This document shows, piece by piece, positions 8,113 through 15,326 of a stretch of 47,362 bases of DNA. The DNA is from Chloroflexota bacterium (GTDB taxonomy: Bacteria; Chloroflexota; Anaerolineae; UBA4142), in contig VGOB01000006.1 of NCBI GenBank assembly GCA_016865935.1, positions 1 through 47,362 of the forward strand, written 5' to 3'. The translations under genes and the position numbers were made by a program. Numbering within the stretch: position 1 is the stretch's first letter; the number at the start of each line of letters is the position of its first letter. The notes under the pieces were generated by a model. That model was not told where the DNA came from and ran no database searches. It was given only the letters and a program-made list of their open reading frames with translations.

Positions 8113-8943
8113 ATGAGCATCAAATCCACGCTCGACGCGCGCGGCTTGCGCCCGCGCAAAAAATGGGGACAGCACTTTCTGACTGACGCGCGCATCCTCG
8201 CTCAAATTGCTGACGCGGCGGACGTGACGCGCGACGATACGATTCTGGAAATCGGACCCGGGCTGGGACATTTGACGCGCGTGCTAGCGCAACGCGCCCA
8301 GCGCGTCGTCGCCGTCGAAGTGGATGTGGATCTCGTCACCAAACTGCGCGCCGATTTTGCCGACGCGCCGCACGTCACTATCCTGCGCGGCGATGTGCTA
8401 GATGCCGAACCAATCGAATGGATCGCACAAAATGTAGGGGCGGGGTTACCCCGCCCCTACAAAATTGTCGCGAATTTGCCCTACTATATCACCTCCGCGA
8501 TCTTGCGCCACATTCTGGAAGCCGCGCACAAGCCGCGCGTGATCGTCGTGATGGTTCAGCGCGAAGTCGCGCAACGCATCGTCGCGCAACCGCCGCAAAT
8601 GAATTTGCTCGCGGTCAGCGTCCAGTTTTTCGCGCGCCCGCGCCTCGTCCGGACGATTCCCGCCGGGGCGTTCTATCCGCGCCCGCAAGTGGATTCAGCC
8701 ATCGTCCGGCTGGATGTTTTCGAGCGGACGCCTTTTGCCATCGCGTCAGATCGTTTTTTCGAGATCGCGCGCGCCGGGTTCGGCGAACGCCGCAAGCAAC
8801 TGCGTAACGCGCTCGCGCACGGACTGGGACGCGAGCCGCTGGAGATCGAAGCGCGGCTCGCGCGCGCGCAAATCGCGCCGACGCGCCGCGCCGAAACGCT
8901 GACGCTCGACGAGTGGGTACGCTTGACGGGCGCGTTTACCTGA
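8113..8943 (+). CDS. ksgA: 16S rRNA dimethyladenosine transferase KsgA
   Basis: KsgA dimethylates two adjacent adenosines near the 3' end of 16S rRNA during 30S assembly. The 276-residue protein has the N-terminal K-K-W-G-Q-H-F-L motif, the SAM-binding E-I-G-P-G-L-G-H-L-T motif and N-L-P-Y-Y-I-T. The ATG at 8113 follows the upstream stop by two bases. A 27-bp palindrome (8434-8460) is translated as V-G-A-G-L-P-R-P-Y just before K-I-V-A-N-L-P-Y-Y, extending a loop ahead of the catalytic motif. Length is otherwise normal for the family. Confidence 0.96.
   Translation: MSIKSTLDARGLRPRKKWGQHFLTDARILAQIADAADVTRDDTILEIGPGLGHLTRVLAQRAQRVVAVEVDVDLVTKLRADFADAPHVTILRGDVLDAEPIEWIAQNVGAGLPRPYKIVANLPYYITSAILRHILEAAHKPRVIVVMVQREVAQRIVAQPPQMNLLAVSVQFFARPRLVRTIPAGAFYPRPQVDSAIVRLDVFERTPFAIASDRFFEIARAGFGERRKQLRNALAHGLGREPLEIEARLARAQIAPTRRAETLTLDEWVRLTGAFT
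8434..8460. repeat. 27-bp perfect palindrome inserted in ksgA
   Basis: GTAGGGGCGGGGT and its exact reverse complement flank a single T. The length is nine codons, so the frame is unchanged. GTAGGG...CCCTAC palindromes also occur at 5468-5495 and 21358-21386, suggesting a dispersed REP-like family. Confidence 0.85.
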
Positions 8944-8969
8944 TTTTAACCCAGGCGAAAATATTCCTA

Positions 8970-8998
8970 TTGCCAAATCGGCGCAATCCCGATAGAAT
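8970..8998 (+). promoter_or_regulatory. Promoter of the response regulator gene
   Basis: TTGCCA (8970-8975) and TAGAAT (8993-8998) are 17 bases apart. The ATG at 9009 begins ten bases after the -10, so the leader would be very short. Confidence 0.65.
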
Positions 8999-9008
8999 CA
9001 AGGCAAGC

Positions 9009-9953
9009 ATGATGCCTAGTTTTGAGAAACGCTCGATTTTGCTAATTGACGATGATCCGCTGATCCGGCGGATCGTGACGCGGACGCTCGACGCCAAAGG
9101 ATACCAAGTCGCCGCAGCGAGTTCCGGCGTGGAGGGCTTGGCGATGGCGCTGAAAAATCCGCCCGATCTGATCTTGCTCGACGTGATGATGCCGGGGATG
9201 GATGGTTTCGATGTGTGCGCGGCGTTGCGCCAAAACTCGCTGACCGCGAATGTGCCGGTGCTGATGCTGACCGCGCTCGATCAGACGGATTCCAAAGTGC
9301 GCGGCTTGCAAACTGGCGCGGACGATTACATCACCAAGCCGTTCAATCACGCCGAATTGTTGACGCGGATCGAAGCGCATCTCCGGCGGAGCGAACGCGA
9401 TCTCGGCGCGAACCCGCTGACGATTTTGCCCGGCAACATCGCGATTGAGCAGACGCTCCGACAGCGTCTGGACGCCGCGCAGCCGCTCGCCGTGTTGTAC
9501 ATTGACTTGACGAATTTCAAAGAGTACAACGACGAGTACGGCTGGCTCCGCGGCGATGAGATCATCAAGATGCTGGCGCGCCAGATTTCCGACGCCGTGC
9601 GCGCGCAGAACGATCCGAACGATTTTATCGGGCACATCGGCGGCGACGATTTCATCGTGATGACGACGCCGGCGCACGCAGAGACGTTCGCCCAGACCGT
9701 GATCACGCGCTTTGATGTCGAAGTTCCGTTGTTCTACCCGGAAGCCGTGCGCGCGCGCGGCTATATCGAAACGGTGGATCGGCGCGGCACCCCGTTCCGC
9801 GCGCCGATCGTTCGCGCGTCCATCGCCATCGTCACGAACGAGCAAACCCAGTTTCATCATCCCGGGCAAATTGCGGCGCGTGCCGCCGAGTTGAAAAAGT
9901 ACGTCAAGTCGCTGCCCGGCAGTCAATACGCATTTGACCGGCGGCGCAAGTAG
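9009..9953 (+). CDS. Response regulator with GGDEF-like output domain
   Basis: The receiver domain (about 11-128) has acidic residues D-D-D-P, the phospho-acceptor in L-L-D-V-M-M-P-G-M-D-G, and the conserved lysine in I-T-K-P-F. The second domain (about 150-300) resembles GGDEF: D-L-T-N-F-K-E-Y-N-D-E-Y-G is close to the substrate-binding pattern, and the signature reads GGDDF instead of GGDEF. Cyclic-di-GMP synthesis is therefore possible but uncertain; it may be a degenerate sensor. No kinase gene is nearby. Two adjacent ATGs (9009, 9012) are possible starts. Confidence 0.85.
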   Translation: MMPSFEKRSILLIDDDPLIRRIVTRTLDAKGYQVAAASSGVEGLAMALKNPPDLILLDVMMPGMDGFDVCAALRQNSLTANVPVLMLTALDQTDSKVRGLQTGADDYITKPFNHAELLTRIEAHLRRSERDLGANPLTILPGNIAIEQTLRQRLDAAQPLAVLYIDLTNFKEYNDEYGWLRGDEIIKMLARQISDAVRAQNDPNDFIGHIGGDDFIVMTTPAHAETFAQTVITRFDVEVPLFYPEAVRARGYIETVDRRGTPFRAPIVRASIAIVTNEQTQFHHPGQIAARAAELKKYVKSLPGSQYAFDRRRK

Positions 9954-9962
9954 GAGTATAAT
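9934..9962 (+). promoter_or_regulatory. Promoter of the FmdB-like gene
   Basis: TTGACC (9934-9939) and TATAAT (9957-9962) are 17 bases apart, overlapping the end of the upstream response regulator gene. The FmdB start lies about 75 bases downstream. Confidence 0.7.
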
Positions 9963-10039
9963 CCCCAATCGAAAATCGTACGCCTATCGGCGCGGGAGTC
10001 TTTCTCCCGCGTCGCTTGTCTGTAGCGGAGTTGATCGGT

Positions 10040-10375
10040 ATGCCTCTCTATGAATACGAATGTGAAAATTGCGCGCAGCGGTTCGAGCGGTTTCAATCCA
10101 TCCAGGACGCGCCGGTGCGCCAATGCCCGGAGTGTGCTGGTCCAGTCCACAAAGTTTTTCATCCCGCCGGAATTATCTTCAAAGGATCGGGTTGGTATAT
10201 CACCGATAGTCGCAAGTCTACTTCGGGCACAGTGACCAGCGACGCCAAATCGAACGGCGGCGAAGCGAAAACCGAAACCAAAACCGAACCAAAATCGAAC
10301 GGCGGAGAACCCAAGACCGAGACGGCGCCATCGCCCAGCGCCGCAAAACCCGAAACGAGCGCGGCGACGACCTAG
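10040..10375 (+). CDS. FmdB family zinc ribbon protein
   Basis: This 111-residue protein begins M-P-L-Y-E-Y-E-C-E-N-C and has two C-x2-C pairs (C-E-N-C and C-P-E-C) forming the FmdB zinc ribbon in residues 1-42. The C-terminal half is a low-complexity tail with two K-S-N-G-G-E copies alternating with K-T-E-T segments, probably unstructured. ATG 10040 has GGAG eight bases upstream. Members of the family are proposed regulators, but the role here is unknown. Confidence 0.88.
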   Translation: MPLYEYECENCAQRFERFQSIQDAPVRQCPECAGPVHKVFHPAGIIFKGSGWYITDSRKSTSGTVTSDAKSNGGEAKTETKTEPKSNGGEPKTETAPSPSAAKPETSAATT

Positions 10376-10406
10376 CGCGCGTGGTGGCGTTTCGATCCGC
10401 AAAAAA

Positions 10407-10446
10407 AATTGGGGATACCGCGCAAATTTGCAAGGTATCCCCAATT
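10407..10446. terminator. Bidirectional hairpin terminator
   Basis: AATTGGGGATACC (10407-10419) pairs perfectly with GGTATCCCCAATT (10434-10446). An A run (10401-10408) gives a T tract for the minus-strand gene. It separates convergent FmdB and the 99-aa gene. Confidence 0.85.
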
Positions 10447-10464
10447 CGCTAATCGCGCCGCGCG

Positions 10465-10764
10465 TTACAATTGAAAGTGCCCGGTATGCGGGACGAGTTT
10501 GTAATTGAAATTCGTGACGTACGTCAGCAGTTTTTCGAGCAGCGTTTTCCACTCGTCGCTCGCGATCGCTTTTTCCAGCGTCGCGCGATCTGCCGCGACG
10601 CCGCCGGTCAACAGTTGCGGCGCGCTGCCGTAGACGGTGTACCACGCTTCGGTCGGTTGAATCCCCAGCCGCGTCAATTTCGGCACGAACTCTTGCACGG
10701 CAAATTCAAAATATTCCGATTCGCGCCCGGGACGAATATCGCACGTCATCAGCAATTTGTACAT
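10465..10764 (-). CDS. Small protein with a dimeric alpha/beta-barrel-like pattern
   Basis: The 99-residue protein begins M-Y-K-L-L-M-T-C-D-I-R-P-G-R-E-S-E-Y-F-E-F. This beta strand followed by a helix, then W-Y-T-V-Y-G and a C-terminal beta region, recalls ferredoxin-like-fold (NIPSNAP/ABM-type) proteins. No catalytic function can be assigned. ATG 10764 is chosen because GGAG lies eight bases upstream; the ATG at 10770 is too close to it. It is monocistronic, with a terminator immediately after its stop, and divergent from dtd. Confidence 0.65.
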   Translation of the reverse strand: MYKLLMTCDIRPGRESEYFEFAVQEFVPKLTRLGIQPTEAWYTVYGSAPQLLTGGVAADRATLEKAIASDEWKTLLEKLLTYVTNFNYKLVPHTGHFQL

Positions 10765-10824
10765 TCCCATCACTCCAACCGAATCATACCAGAGATTTGA
10801 AATAAAAGCAATCGGGGGTACCTT

Positions 10825-11304
10825 ATGCGCGCCGTTCTGCAACGCGTGCGTCGAGCCGCCGTCAGCGTAGACGATCACACGCTCGGCGCGATTGACGCGG
10901 GCTTGGTCATTTTCGTCGGCGTCACGCACGAGGACGATGAAAACGCCGCGCGCTGGCTCGCGCAGAAAAGCGCGACGCTCCGCATTTTCGAGGATGACTC
11001 CGGCAAGTTCAATCGTTCCGCGCTGGACATCGGCGCGAGCGCGCTCGTCGTTTCGCAGTTCACGCTCTACGCCGACGCGCGGCGCGGACGCCGACCCGAT
11101 TTCATCGCCGCCGCGCGTCCGGAAATCGCCGAGCCGCTGATCGAGCGATTCGTCGCGCTGTTGCGCGAACAAGGTCTGCGCGTCGAGACGGGAAAATTCC
11201 AGGCGCATATGCTCGTGGAAATTTCCAACGATGGTCCGGTGACGATCATTTTGGACTCACCTCGACAACAGCAGGGGAGCAAGGGAGAGGGGGAGAGGGG
11301 GTGA
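10825..11304 (+). CDS. dtd: D-aminoacyl-tRNA deacylase
   Basis: Dtd hydrolyses D-amino acids from mischarged tRNA in the cytoplasm. The 159-residue protein has the family N-terminus M-R-A-V-L-Q-R-V, the S-Q-F-T-L-Y-A-D active-site motif and the N-D-G-P-V-T Gly-cisPro motif. The last dozen residues (P-R-Q-Q-Q-G-S-K-G-E-G-E-R-G) come from the G-rich repeat at 11283-11339, so the usual C-terminus has been extended by repeat sequence. Confidence 0.95.
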   Translation: MRAVLQRVRRAAVSVDDHTLGAIDAGLVIFVGVTHEDDENAARWLAQKSATLRIFEDDSGKFNRSALDIGASALVVSQFTLYADARRGRRPDFIAAARPEIAEPLIERFVALLREQGLRVETGKFQAHMLVEISNDGPVTIILDSPRQQQGSKGEGERG

Positions 11305-11339
11305 ACTTTTCTCCCACTCTCCTTGTCTCCCCCTCTCCC
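11283..11339. terminator. G-rich repeat hairpin between convergent genes
   Basis: GGGAGAGGGGGAGA (11283-11296) pairs with TCTCCCCCTCTCCC (11326-11339). It overlaps the last codons of dtd and precedes the stop of the convergent lipoprotein gene. It probably terminates both transcripts. Confidence 0.65.
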
Positions 11340-11351
11340 TCTCTCCCCCCC

Positions 11352-12182
11352 TCACGGTTGTACCCAACTTCCGCTCACATCAATCCGCTTGGTCTGATCG
11401 TTCACGTTCTGCAATTGCTTGCACTCGAACGCGCCGCTGGATTCTTTCACCGTGACCGTACACCCGCCGATGGGCCAACGGAAATCGTCCTTGTCCGGAT
11501 CGCCCCCTGGAATCACCTGCACGTCAATCAAGTACGTCCCCGGTTTGGAATCGTAATTCCCCACGCCTTTGAACGGCGCGATGTGCACGTTGATGAAATA
11601 CTCGCACCGCGCGCATTGCGAACTGGGCACCGCCGTGCCGATGGAAATCTCGCTCCCTGGTTTCGGATCGAGCCGCGCGCGCAGCGGCAGATCGAGTTCG
11701 ACGTTCGCGGCGCCGGTCACTTTGAGCCGCAGCACGCCGACGCGTTGCGCGGTGATGATCGTCGTATCGCTGCCGAGTGTGAGGTTGAGTGCGAGCGCGT
11801 CTTGCCCTTTGACGCACAGCAAATCGTAGATCGCGCCGCGCGATTGCGTGATGACGAAGACGCGATAGCCCGCGCCTTGGGTTTGCGCGAGCAGAAAATC
11901 TTTGATCGCTTCGACATTTACATCGCGCGTGCTCCACATCGCGCGCCGCGCATCGCCTTCGAAATTGAACGACGCGGGCAGCGCGATGCGCGCATCCCAC
12001 CACGTTGGCGCGCCGGCGCGCGGCGCGCGCGTCGGCGTAGCGCTGGGCGGGCGCGTCAAAGTTGGCGCGGGCGCGGTGATCGTCGGCGTGGGCGCGAGCG
12101 CGAGCGACGCGAGGTTGCAGGCGAGCGCGAAAACCGAAATGCCGAACAACAAAAACTGACGCGTCAAATTAGCGCGGTTCAT
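11352..12182 (-). CDS. Lipoprotein of unknown function
   Basis: The 276-residue product has a signal peptide with lipobox F-A-L-A-C (Cys about 22), so it should be anchored to the membrane outside the cell. A Pro/Thr-rich linker (about 30-58) leads to a beta-rich domain with no recognised family. A C-x2-C pair (S-Q-C-A-R-C-E) and two more cysteines lie in the second half. The ATG at 12182 overlaps the end of the PyrD-like gene by 14 bases, making this the last gene of the five-gene operon. Confidence 0.65.
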   Translation of the reverse strand: MNRANLTRQFLLFGISVFALACNLASLALAPTPTITAPAPTLTRPPSATPTRAPRAGAPTWWDARIALPASFNFEGDARRAMWSTRDVNVEAIKDFLLAQTQGAGYRVFVITQSRGAIYDLLCVKGQDALALNLTLGSDTTIITAQRVGVLRLKVTGAANVELDLPLRARLDPKPGSEISIGTAVPSSQCARCEYFINVHIAPFKGVGNYDSKPGTYLIDVQVIPGGDPDKDDFRWPIGGCTVTVKESSGAFECKQLQNVNDQTKRIDVSGSWVQP

Positions 12183-12969
12183 TCGTTTGCGATTCCAACT
12201 CTGCCGCGATCCGTGCGGCGATTCCCGGCTCGATCCACTCTGCGCTGTCAATTTCCACCGCGCACGCGCCCGCCGCGAGAAATGCGCGCGCATCCTCCGC
12301 CGAATGAACGCCCCCGCATGCGACCAGCGGCGCGTCAAGTTTCATCCCCGCGATTTCCGCGACCGCGCGCAACGCAAGCGGCAAAACTGATGGCGCGTAC
12401 AATCGTCCGTACCAAGTCTTACCATCCACAATTTTCATTCCGCGTGGCGCGCGCCCGATCACGAGCGCGTTCGCGCCTGCCGCGGCGCAATCCGCTGCGA
12501 TCTCACGCGCGTTGTCGAGATCGAGTTTCGCAAGAATCGGCAGTTCGGTTGCCGCGCGCACCGCGCGAATCGCTTCCGCCGCATCCAGCGCCGGATTGAA
12601 ATGCAATTCGATTCCACCGATGCCCGCGACATTTTCGATCTGTGCCGCCAGCGTGACCCACTCGCGCGCGCCTTGCGCGGCGAACGCGACGATGATCGGC
12701 ATCTGGCTCTGTTCCCACGCGCGGCGATGCTCGCGCAGAACGCGCGTCCAACCTGGGTTCGCCGCGCCGGTACGCATCAACACGCCGCCTGGAATTTCGA
12801 TCACGCGCGGCATCGGCGCGCCAACGCGCGTGTGCAACGTCGTCGGCAATGTGACCAGCGCGCCGATGTTTGTCGCTTCTGTCGTGTAGCCGCCCGCCGC
12901 GAAGATGATCGGGTTGCTGATCGTGAGACTGCGTTTCCAACTTGGCGCCAGTTCGATTTGATGTGGCAT
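12169..12969 (-). CDS. Dihydroorotate dehydrogenase-like protein lacking the usual Cys motif
   Basis: The 266-residue protein follows the class 1 dihydroorotate dehydrogenase layout: N-P-I-I-F-A-A-G-G (about 19-27), R-V-I-E-I-P-G-G-V-L-M-R-T-G-A-A-N-P-G, and the flavin phosphate-binding A-C-G-G-V-H-S-A-E-D-A. In the family the strand E-L-N-x-S-C-P-N carries the catalytic cysteine of type 1B enzymes. Here the matching stretch reads I-E-L-H-F-N-P-A-L-D, with no Cys. The TIM barrel is probably intact, but dihydroorotate oxidation is doubtful. It follows a PyrK-like gene by 72 bases of repeat. Confidence 0.75.
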   Translation of the reverse strand: MPHQIELAPSWKRSLTISNPIIFAAGGYTTEATNIGALVTLPTTLHTRVGAPMPRVIEIPGGVLMRTGAANPGWTRVLREHRRAWEQSQMPIIVAFAAQGAREWVTLAAQIENVAGIGGIELHFNPALDAAEAIRAVRAATELPILAKLDLDNAREIAADCAAAGANALVIGRAPRGMKIVDGKTWYGRLYAPSVLPLALRAVAEIAGMKLDAPLVACGGVHSAEDARAFLAAGACAVEIDSAEWIEPGIAARIAAELESQTNEPR

Positions 12970-13041
12970 ACTCGTTCAAGATGACCGACGACGGACGACC
13001 GATGACCGCAACACGCGCAGTCGTCTGGCGTCTGTCGGCGG

Positions 13042-13788
13042 TCAGTGTTTGCGTTCCAACTCGATCAGATCGAACGCGGGACCGTCCGCGCACGCGAGTT
13101 TGATGCCGCGCGTCGTTTCGACCGCGCACGCGTAGCACAAGCCATCGCCGCACGGCATCGGCGCGTCAACAATCACGCGCGCAAAACCTGGCTCCAGCCG
13201 ATAGCGCGCTGCGCGAATCGCCTCCGCGAGCGCGCGATACAATTCACTCGATCCGCTCGCGACAATCGCGTCTGCCCACGCGATCAATTCCGCACTCAAC
13301 GCGTCGTCCGCGCGATATTCGATTTCAGGCGAGAGCAGATGCGCGGGGAAAATATTTTCACCGCGATTGACCAAGACGACTTCGCGCGCTTGCGTGATCG
13401 CCGCGTGCGCCAGCGCGATCAATTGCGCGACGCGCGTCCCTTCGCCGATCAACAAAATGCGCCGCGCGTTCGCGCCGAATTCAATCACGCGACCGAGCGG
13501 CGCAAGCAAATCAAGCAAGTCGCCAACCCGTACGCGCGCGACCAACGGATCGTGCGCGGGCAATGTGAACGCGACGCGCGTCTCTTCGGTTTGATACAGC
13601 CACAGCGCGCGCCGCAAGTACGGCTCGCGCGTCGTCGCGTCGCGCGCGAGCGCGAACTGTCCGGGGCGCAGCGCGCGCGCAAGTCCTTGCCCTGAGCTTG
13701 TCGAAGGGTCAGGCGCATCGAAAATGAGTAACTGCGCGTCCGCCCAGAGAATTCGGTTTTCGATCACGCGGCAGAGATACGGCTTCAC
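13042..13788 (-). CDS. PyrK-like FAD/2Fe-2S electron transfer subunit
   Basis: PyrK passes electrons between NAD and a PyrD subunit through FAD and a 2Fe-2S cluster. The 248-residue protein has the ferredoxin reductase-like layout and a C-terminal cluster motif C-G-D-G-L-C-Y-A-C followed by L-A-C-A-D-G-P-A-F-D. The nucleotide-binding glycine loop reads G-E-G-T-R-V-A-Q-L, somewhat divergent. Residues D-P-S-T-S-S-G-Q-G come from a dispersed repeat (13685-13710). It overlaps the DUF1638 gene by four bases. Confidence 0.8.
   Translation of the reverse strand: MKPYLCRVIENRILWADAQLLIFDAPDPSTSSGQGLARALRPGQFALARDATTREPYLRRALWLYQTEETRVAFTLPAHDPLVARVRVGDLLDLLAPLGRVIEFGANARRILLIGEGTRVAQLIALAHAAITQAREVVLVNRGENIFPAHLLSPEIEYRADDALSAELIAWADAIVASGSSELYRALAEAIRAARYRLEPGFARVIVDAPMPCGDGLCYACAVETTRGIKLACADGPAFDLIELERKH
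13685..13710. repeat. CTTCGACAAGCTCAGG-type dispersed repeat inside the PyrK-like gene
   Basis: On the minus strand this reads GACCCTTCGACAAGCTCAGG, encoding P-S-T-S-S-G-Q. The sequence is recalled as a common intergenic repeat in environmental bacterial genomes. A related CTTCGACTCC...GCTCAGG stretch lies inside the rsmD element. Confidence 0.65.
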
Positions 13789-14528
13789 GGTTCAGCAATT
13801 CGCGCGCAACGCATCACGTCATCGTCGCACGCCATTTCGATTTGTTGTCCCGGCGCGACAATCAGAAAATCGTTTTCCCAATCGCCGTTGAGGAGGCGGC
13901 GAATCAAAACGAGATCGCCTGCGACGCGTTCGAATGTCCAACCGCGTTGCGCGGCGTTTTCCTCCGCCTGTTTTTGCGCGGAGGACGCGTTGCCAATTTC
14001 AAAATCAACAAACGCGGCGCGATTGTAATGTTTTTGCCACTCGCCCATCACTTGCATCAAGTAATCGGCGTTCTCTTTGCCGTACTTGGCGACGTACTCG
14101 GCGTACTTTTTCTCTGATTCCGCCGCGCTGCCCGCGCCAATCGCGAGACTCGATCCCGTACGATCGCGGCGTTCGAGATAATCTTGTGCGTACCAGTACG
14201 TGCCCGGATGAGTGGTGAATTCATCTTGATAGCGCGCGCGGCTGCCAAGGAAAAGCGTGATGCAATCGTGCGCGCGCGGAATCACGATGCGCGTCTGACG
14301 CGCGCGCAAGCCCGCGCTCGCTTGACCGCACAAGCCGTAGACCAAAACGATCGCGTCGTACGCGGCGTCGGTCGCGTCAATGCGCGCTTGCAACTGCGCG
14401 CGCAAATCGGCGGGCGTGTTGTGCAAGCCATAGCGCAACAACTCGACGTCAATCGTGTGCGGCGATTGCGCGGCGCACCAGTACATCAATCGCGCCAGCG
14501 CTTCACAGCCGATACATTTTATTCGCAT
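13785..14528 (-). CDS. DUF1638 domain protein
   Basis: The 247-residue protein begins M-R-I-K-C-I-G-C-E-A-L and has L-V-Y-G-L-C-G and R-A-H-D-C-I-T-L-F-L-G, matching DUF1638. Conserved cysteines and the H-D-C suggest metal or cofactor binding. The family is often found near corrinoid and one-carbon genes, but no activity is established. It overlaps the methyltransferase by 10 bases and the PyrK-like gene by 4, so all are likely co-transcribed. Confidence 0.8.
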   Translation of the reverse strand: MRIKCIGCEALARLMYWCAAQSPHTIDVELLRYGLHNTPADLRAQLQARIDATDAAYDAIVLVYGLCGQASAGLRARQTRIVIPRAHDCITLFLGSRARYQDEFTTHPGTYWYAQDYLERRDRTGSSLAIGAGSAAESEKKYAEYVAKYGKENADYLMQVMGEWQKHYNRAAFVDFEIGNASSAQKQAEENAAQRGWTFERVAGDLVLIRRLLNGDWENDFLIVAPGQQIEMACDDDVMRCARIAEP

Positions 14529-15274
14529 TGTTTTTTTCCCTTTGCGCGCGTCCTGTCATTGCGAGGTTTGCGCGCCGCGATCAAAATTGTGCGCCCGCGC
14601 GCGGCAAAGTACGGCGCGCGTCGAAAAGCGCGGTATGCGATCACACCAAACGCGCGTAACGCGCGCACGCGCGAGAGAAATGGAAAAATCGTACAACATT
14701 CTTCGATGACGAAACCGGCGCGCGTCACCGCGTCGCGCAATTCGTCGGGAGAAAAAACGCGCGCGTGATCCGCATCGGCAAAGTGTGCGGGATCGGGATA
14801 GCGCGCATTTGGCGTTGCAAGCGTGAGGCGTCCGCCGGGCTTGAGCACGCGCTTCCATTCGCGCAACGCGGCGTTCGCCTCCGGCAAATGCTCGACGACG
14901 TGCTGACCGATGAGCGCGTCGAACGCGGCGTCGTGGAACGGCAATTTTCCATCTTCGGCAATTCGCACAAAAGACGAGGGGGAGAGGGGGAGAAGGGGTG
15001 AGGGGGTGACCGTCTCCCCCTCTCCCGCGCTCCCGCGCTCCCACTCTTTTTCCCGCGCCAACTCCAACGCGCGTGCCAACGTGTCCACGCCGACCACGCG
15101 CGCGCCGCGCTCACGCAACATTCGCGCCAAGCCGCCGCCGCCGCAACCGATTTCCACCACGCGCGATTCGCGCGTGACGCGCGCCAGCCGCAACAACTCG
15201 CGCGCTTCGATCCGCCAATCGCGCCAGGATTCGCGCTGGGTGAAGTACGTTTCAGAGTACGCCACTGGATTCAA
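14519..15274 (-). CDS. Class I SAM-dependent methyltransferase
   Basis: The fold is shown by V-V-E-I-G-C-G-G-G-G-L-A (motif I), V-V-G-V-D and H-V-V-E-H-L-P-E-A, with L-K-P-G-G-R-L in the second half. The substrate is unknown. A G-rich repeat (14973-15045) is translated as E-R-G-S-A-G-E-G-E-T-V-T-P-S-P between strands 2 and 3. The last residues (R-N-D-R-T-R) coincide with the TGTCATTGCGAG end of another repeat. TTG 15274 or GTG 15265 may be the start. This is the first gene of the five-gene minus-strand operon. Confidence 0.8.
   Translation of the reverse strand: MNPVAYSETYFTQRESWRDWRIEARELLRLARVTRESRVVEIGCGGGGLARMLRERGARVVGVDTLARALELAREKEWERGSAGEGETVTPSPLLPLSPSSFVRIAEDGKLPFHDAAFDALIGQHVVEHLPEANAALREWKRVLKPGGRLTLATPNARYPDPAHFADADHARVFSPDELRDAVTRAGFVIEECCTIFPFLSRVRALRAFGVIAYRAFRRAPYFAARGRTILIAARKPRNDRTRAKGKKQCE
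14554..14565. repeat. Lone 12-bp terminus of the rsmD-type element
   Basis: TGTCATTGCGAG here is identical to the inverted end of the 115-bp element at 35786-35900. The matching second end is absent, so it is either a remnant or chance; it encodes the tail of the methyltransferase. Confidence 0.5.
14973..15045. repeat. G-rich repeat with its reverse complement inside the methyltransferase
   Basis: GAGGGGGAGAGGGGG-type sequence is followed by CTCCCCCTCTCCC-type sequence, the same motif as the hairpin at 11283-11339. It is translated in frame. Confidence 0.7.
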
Positions 15275-15276
15275 GG

Positions 15277-15323
15277 TTCAAAGTTCAAGGTTCGAAGTTC
15301 GACTTTGAACCTTGAACTTTGAA
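15277..15323. terminator. Heptamer hairpin between glgA-glgP and the methyltransferase gene
   Basis: TTCAAAGTTCAAGGTTC (15277-15293) pairs perfectly over 17 bp with GAACCTTGAACTTTGAA (15307-15323). The units are AAGGTTC/AAAGTTC heptamers. It follows the stop of the minus-strand glycogen gene and may end its transcript; no T tract is obvious. Confidence 0.6.
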
Positions 15324-15326
15324 CTC

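Noticed and set aside
11301-12599. 432-codon plus-strand open frame
   Set aside because: Overlaps the lipoprotein and PyrD-like genes on the other strand and has no domain; a composition effect.
14184-14768. Plus-strand open frame opposite DUF1638
   Set aside because: Antisense to two overlapping conserved genes, with Arg/Ala-rich sequence and no start signal.
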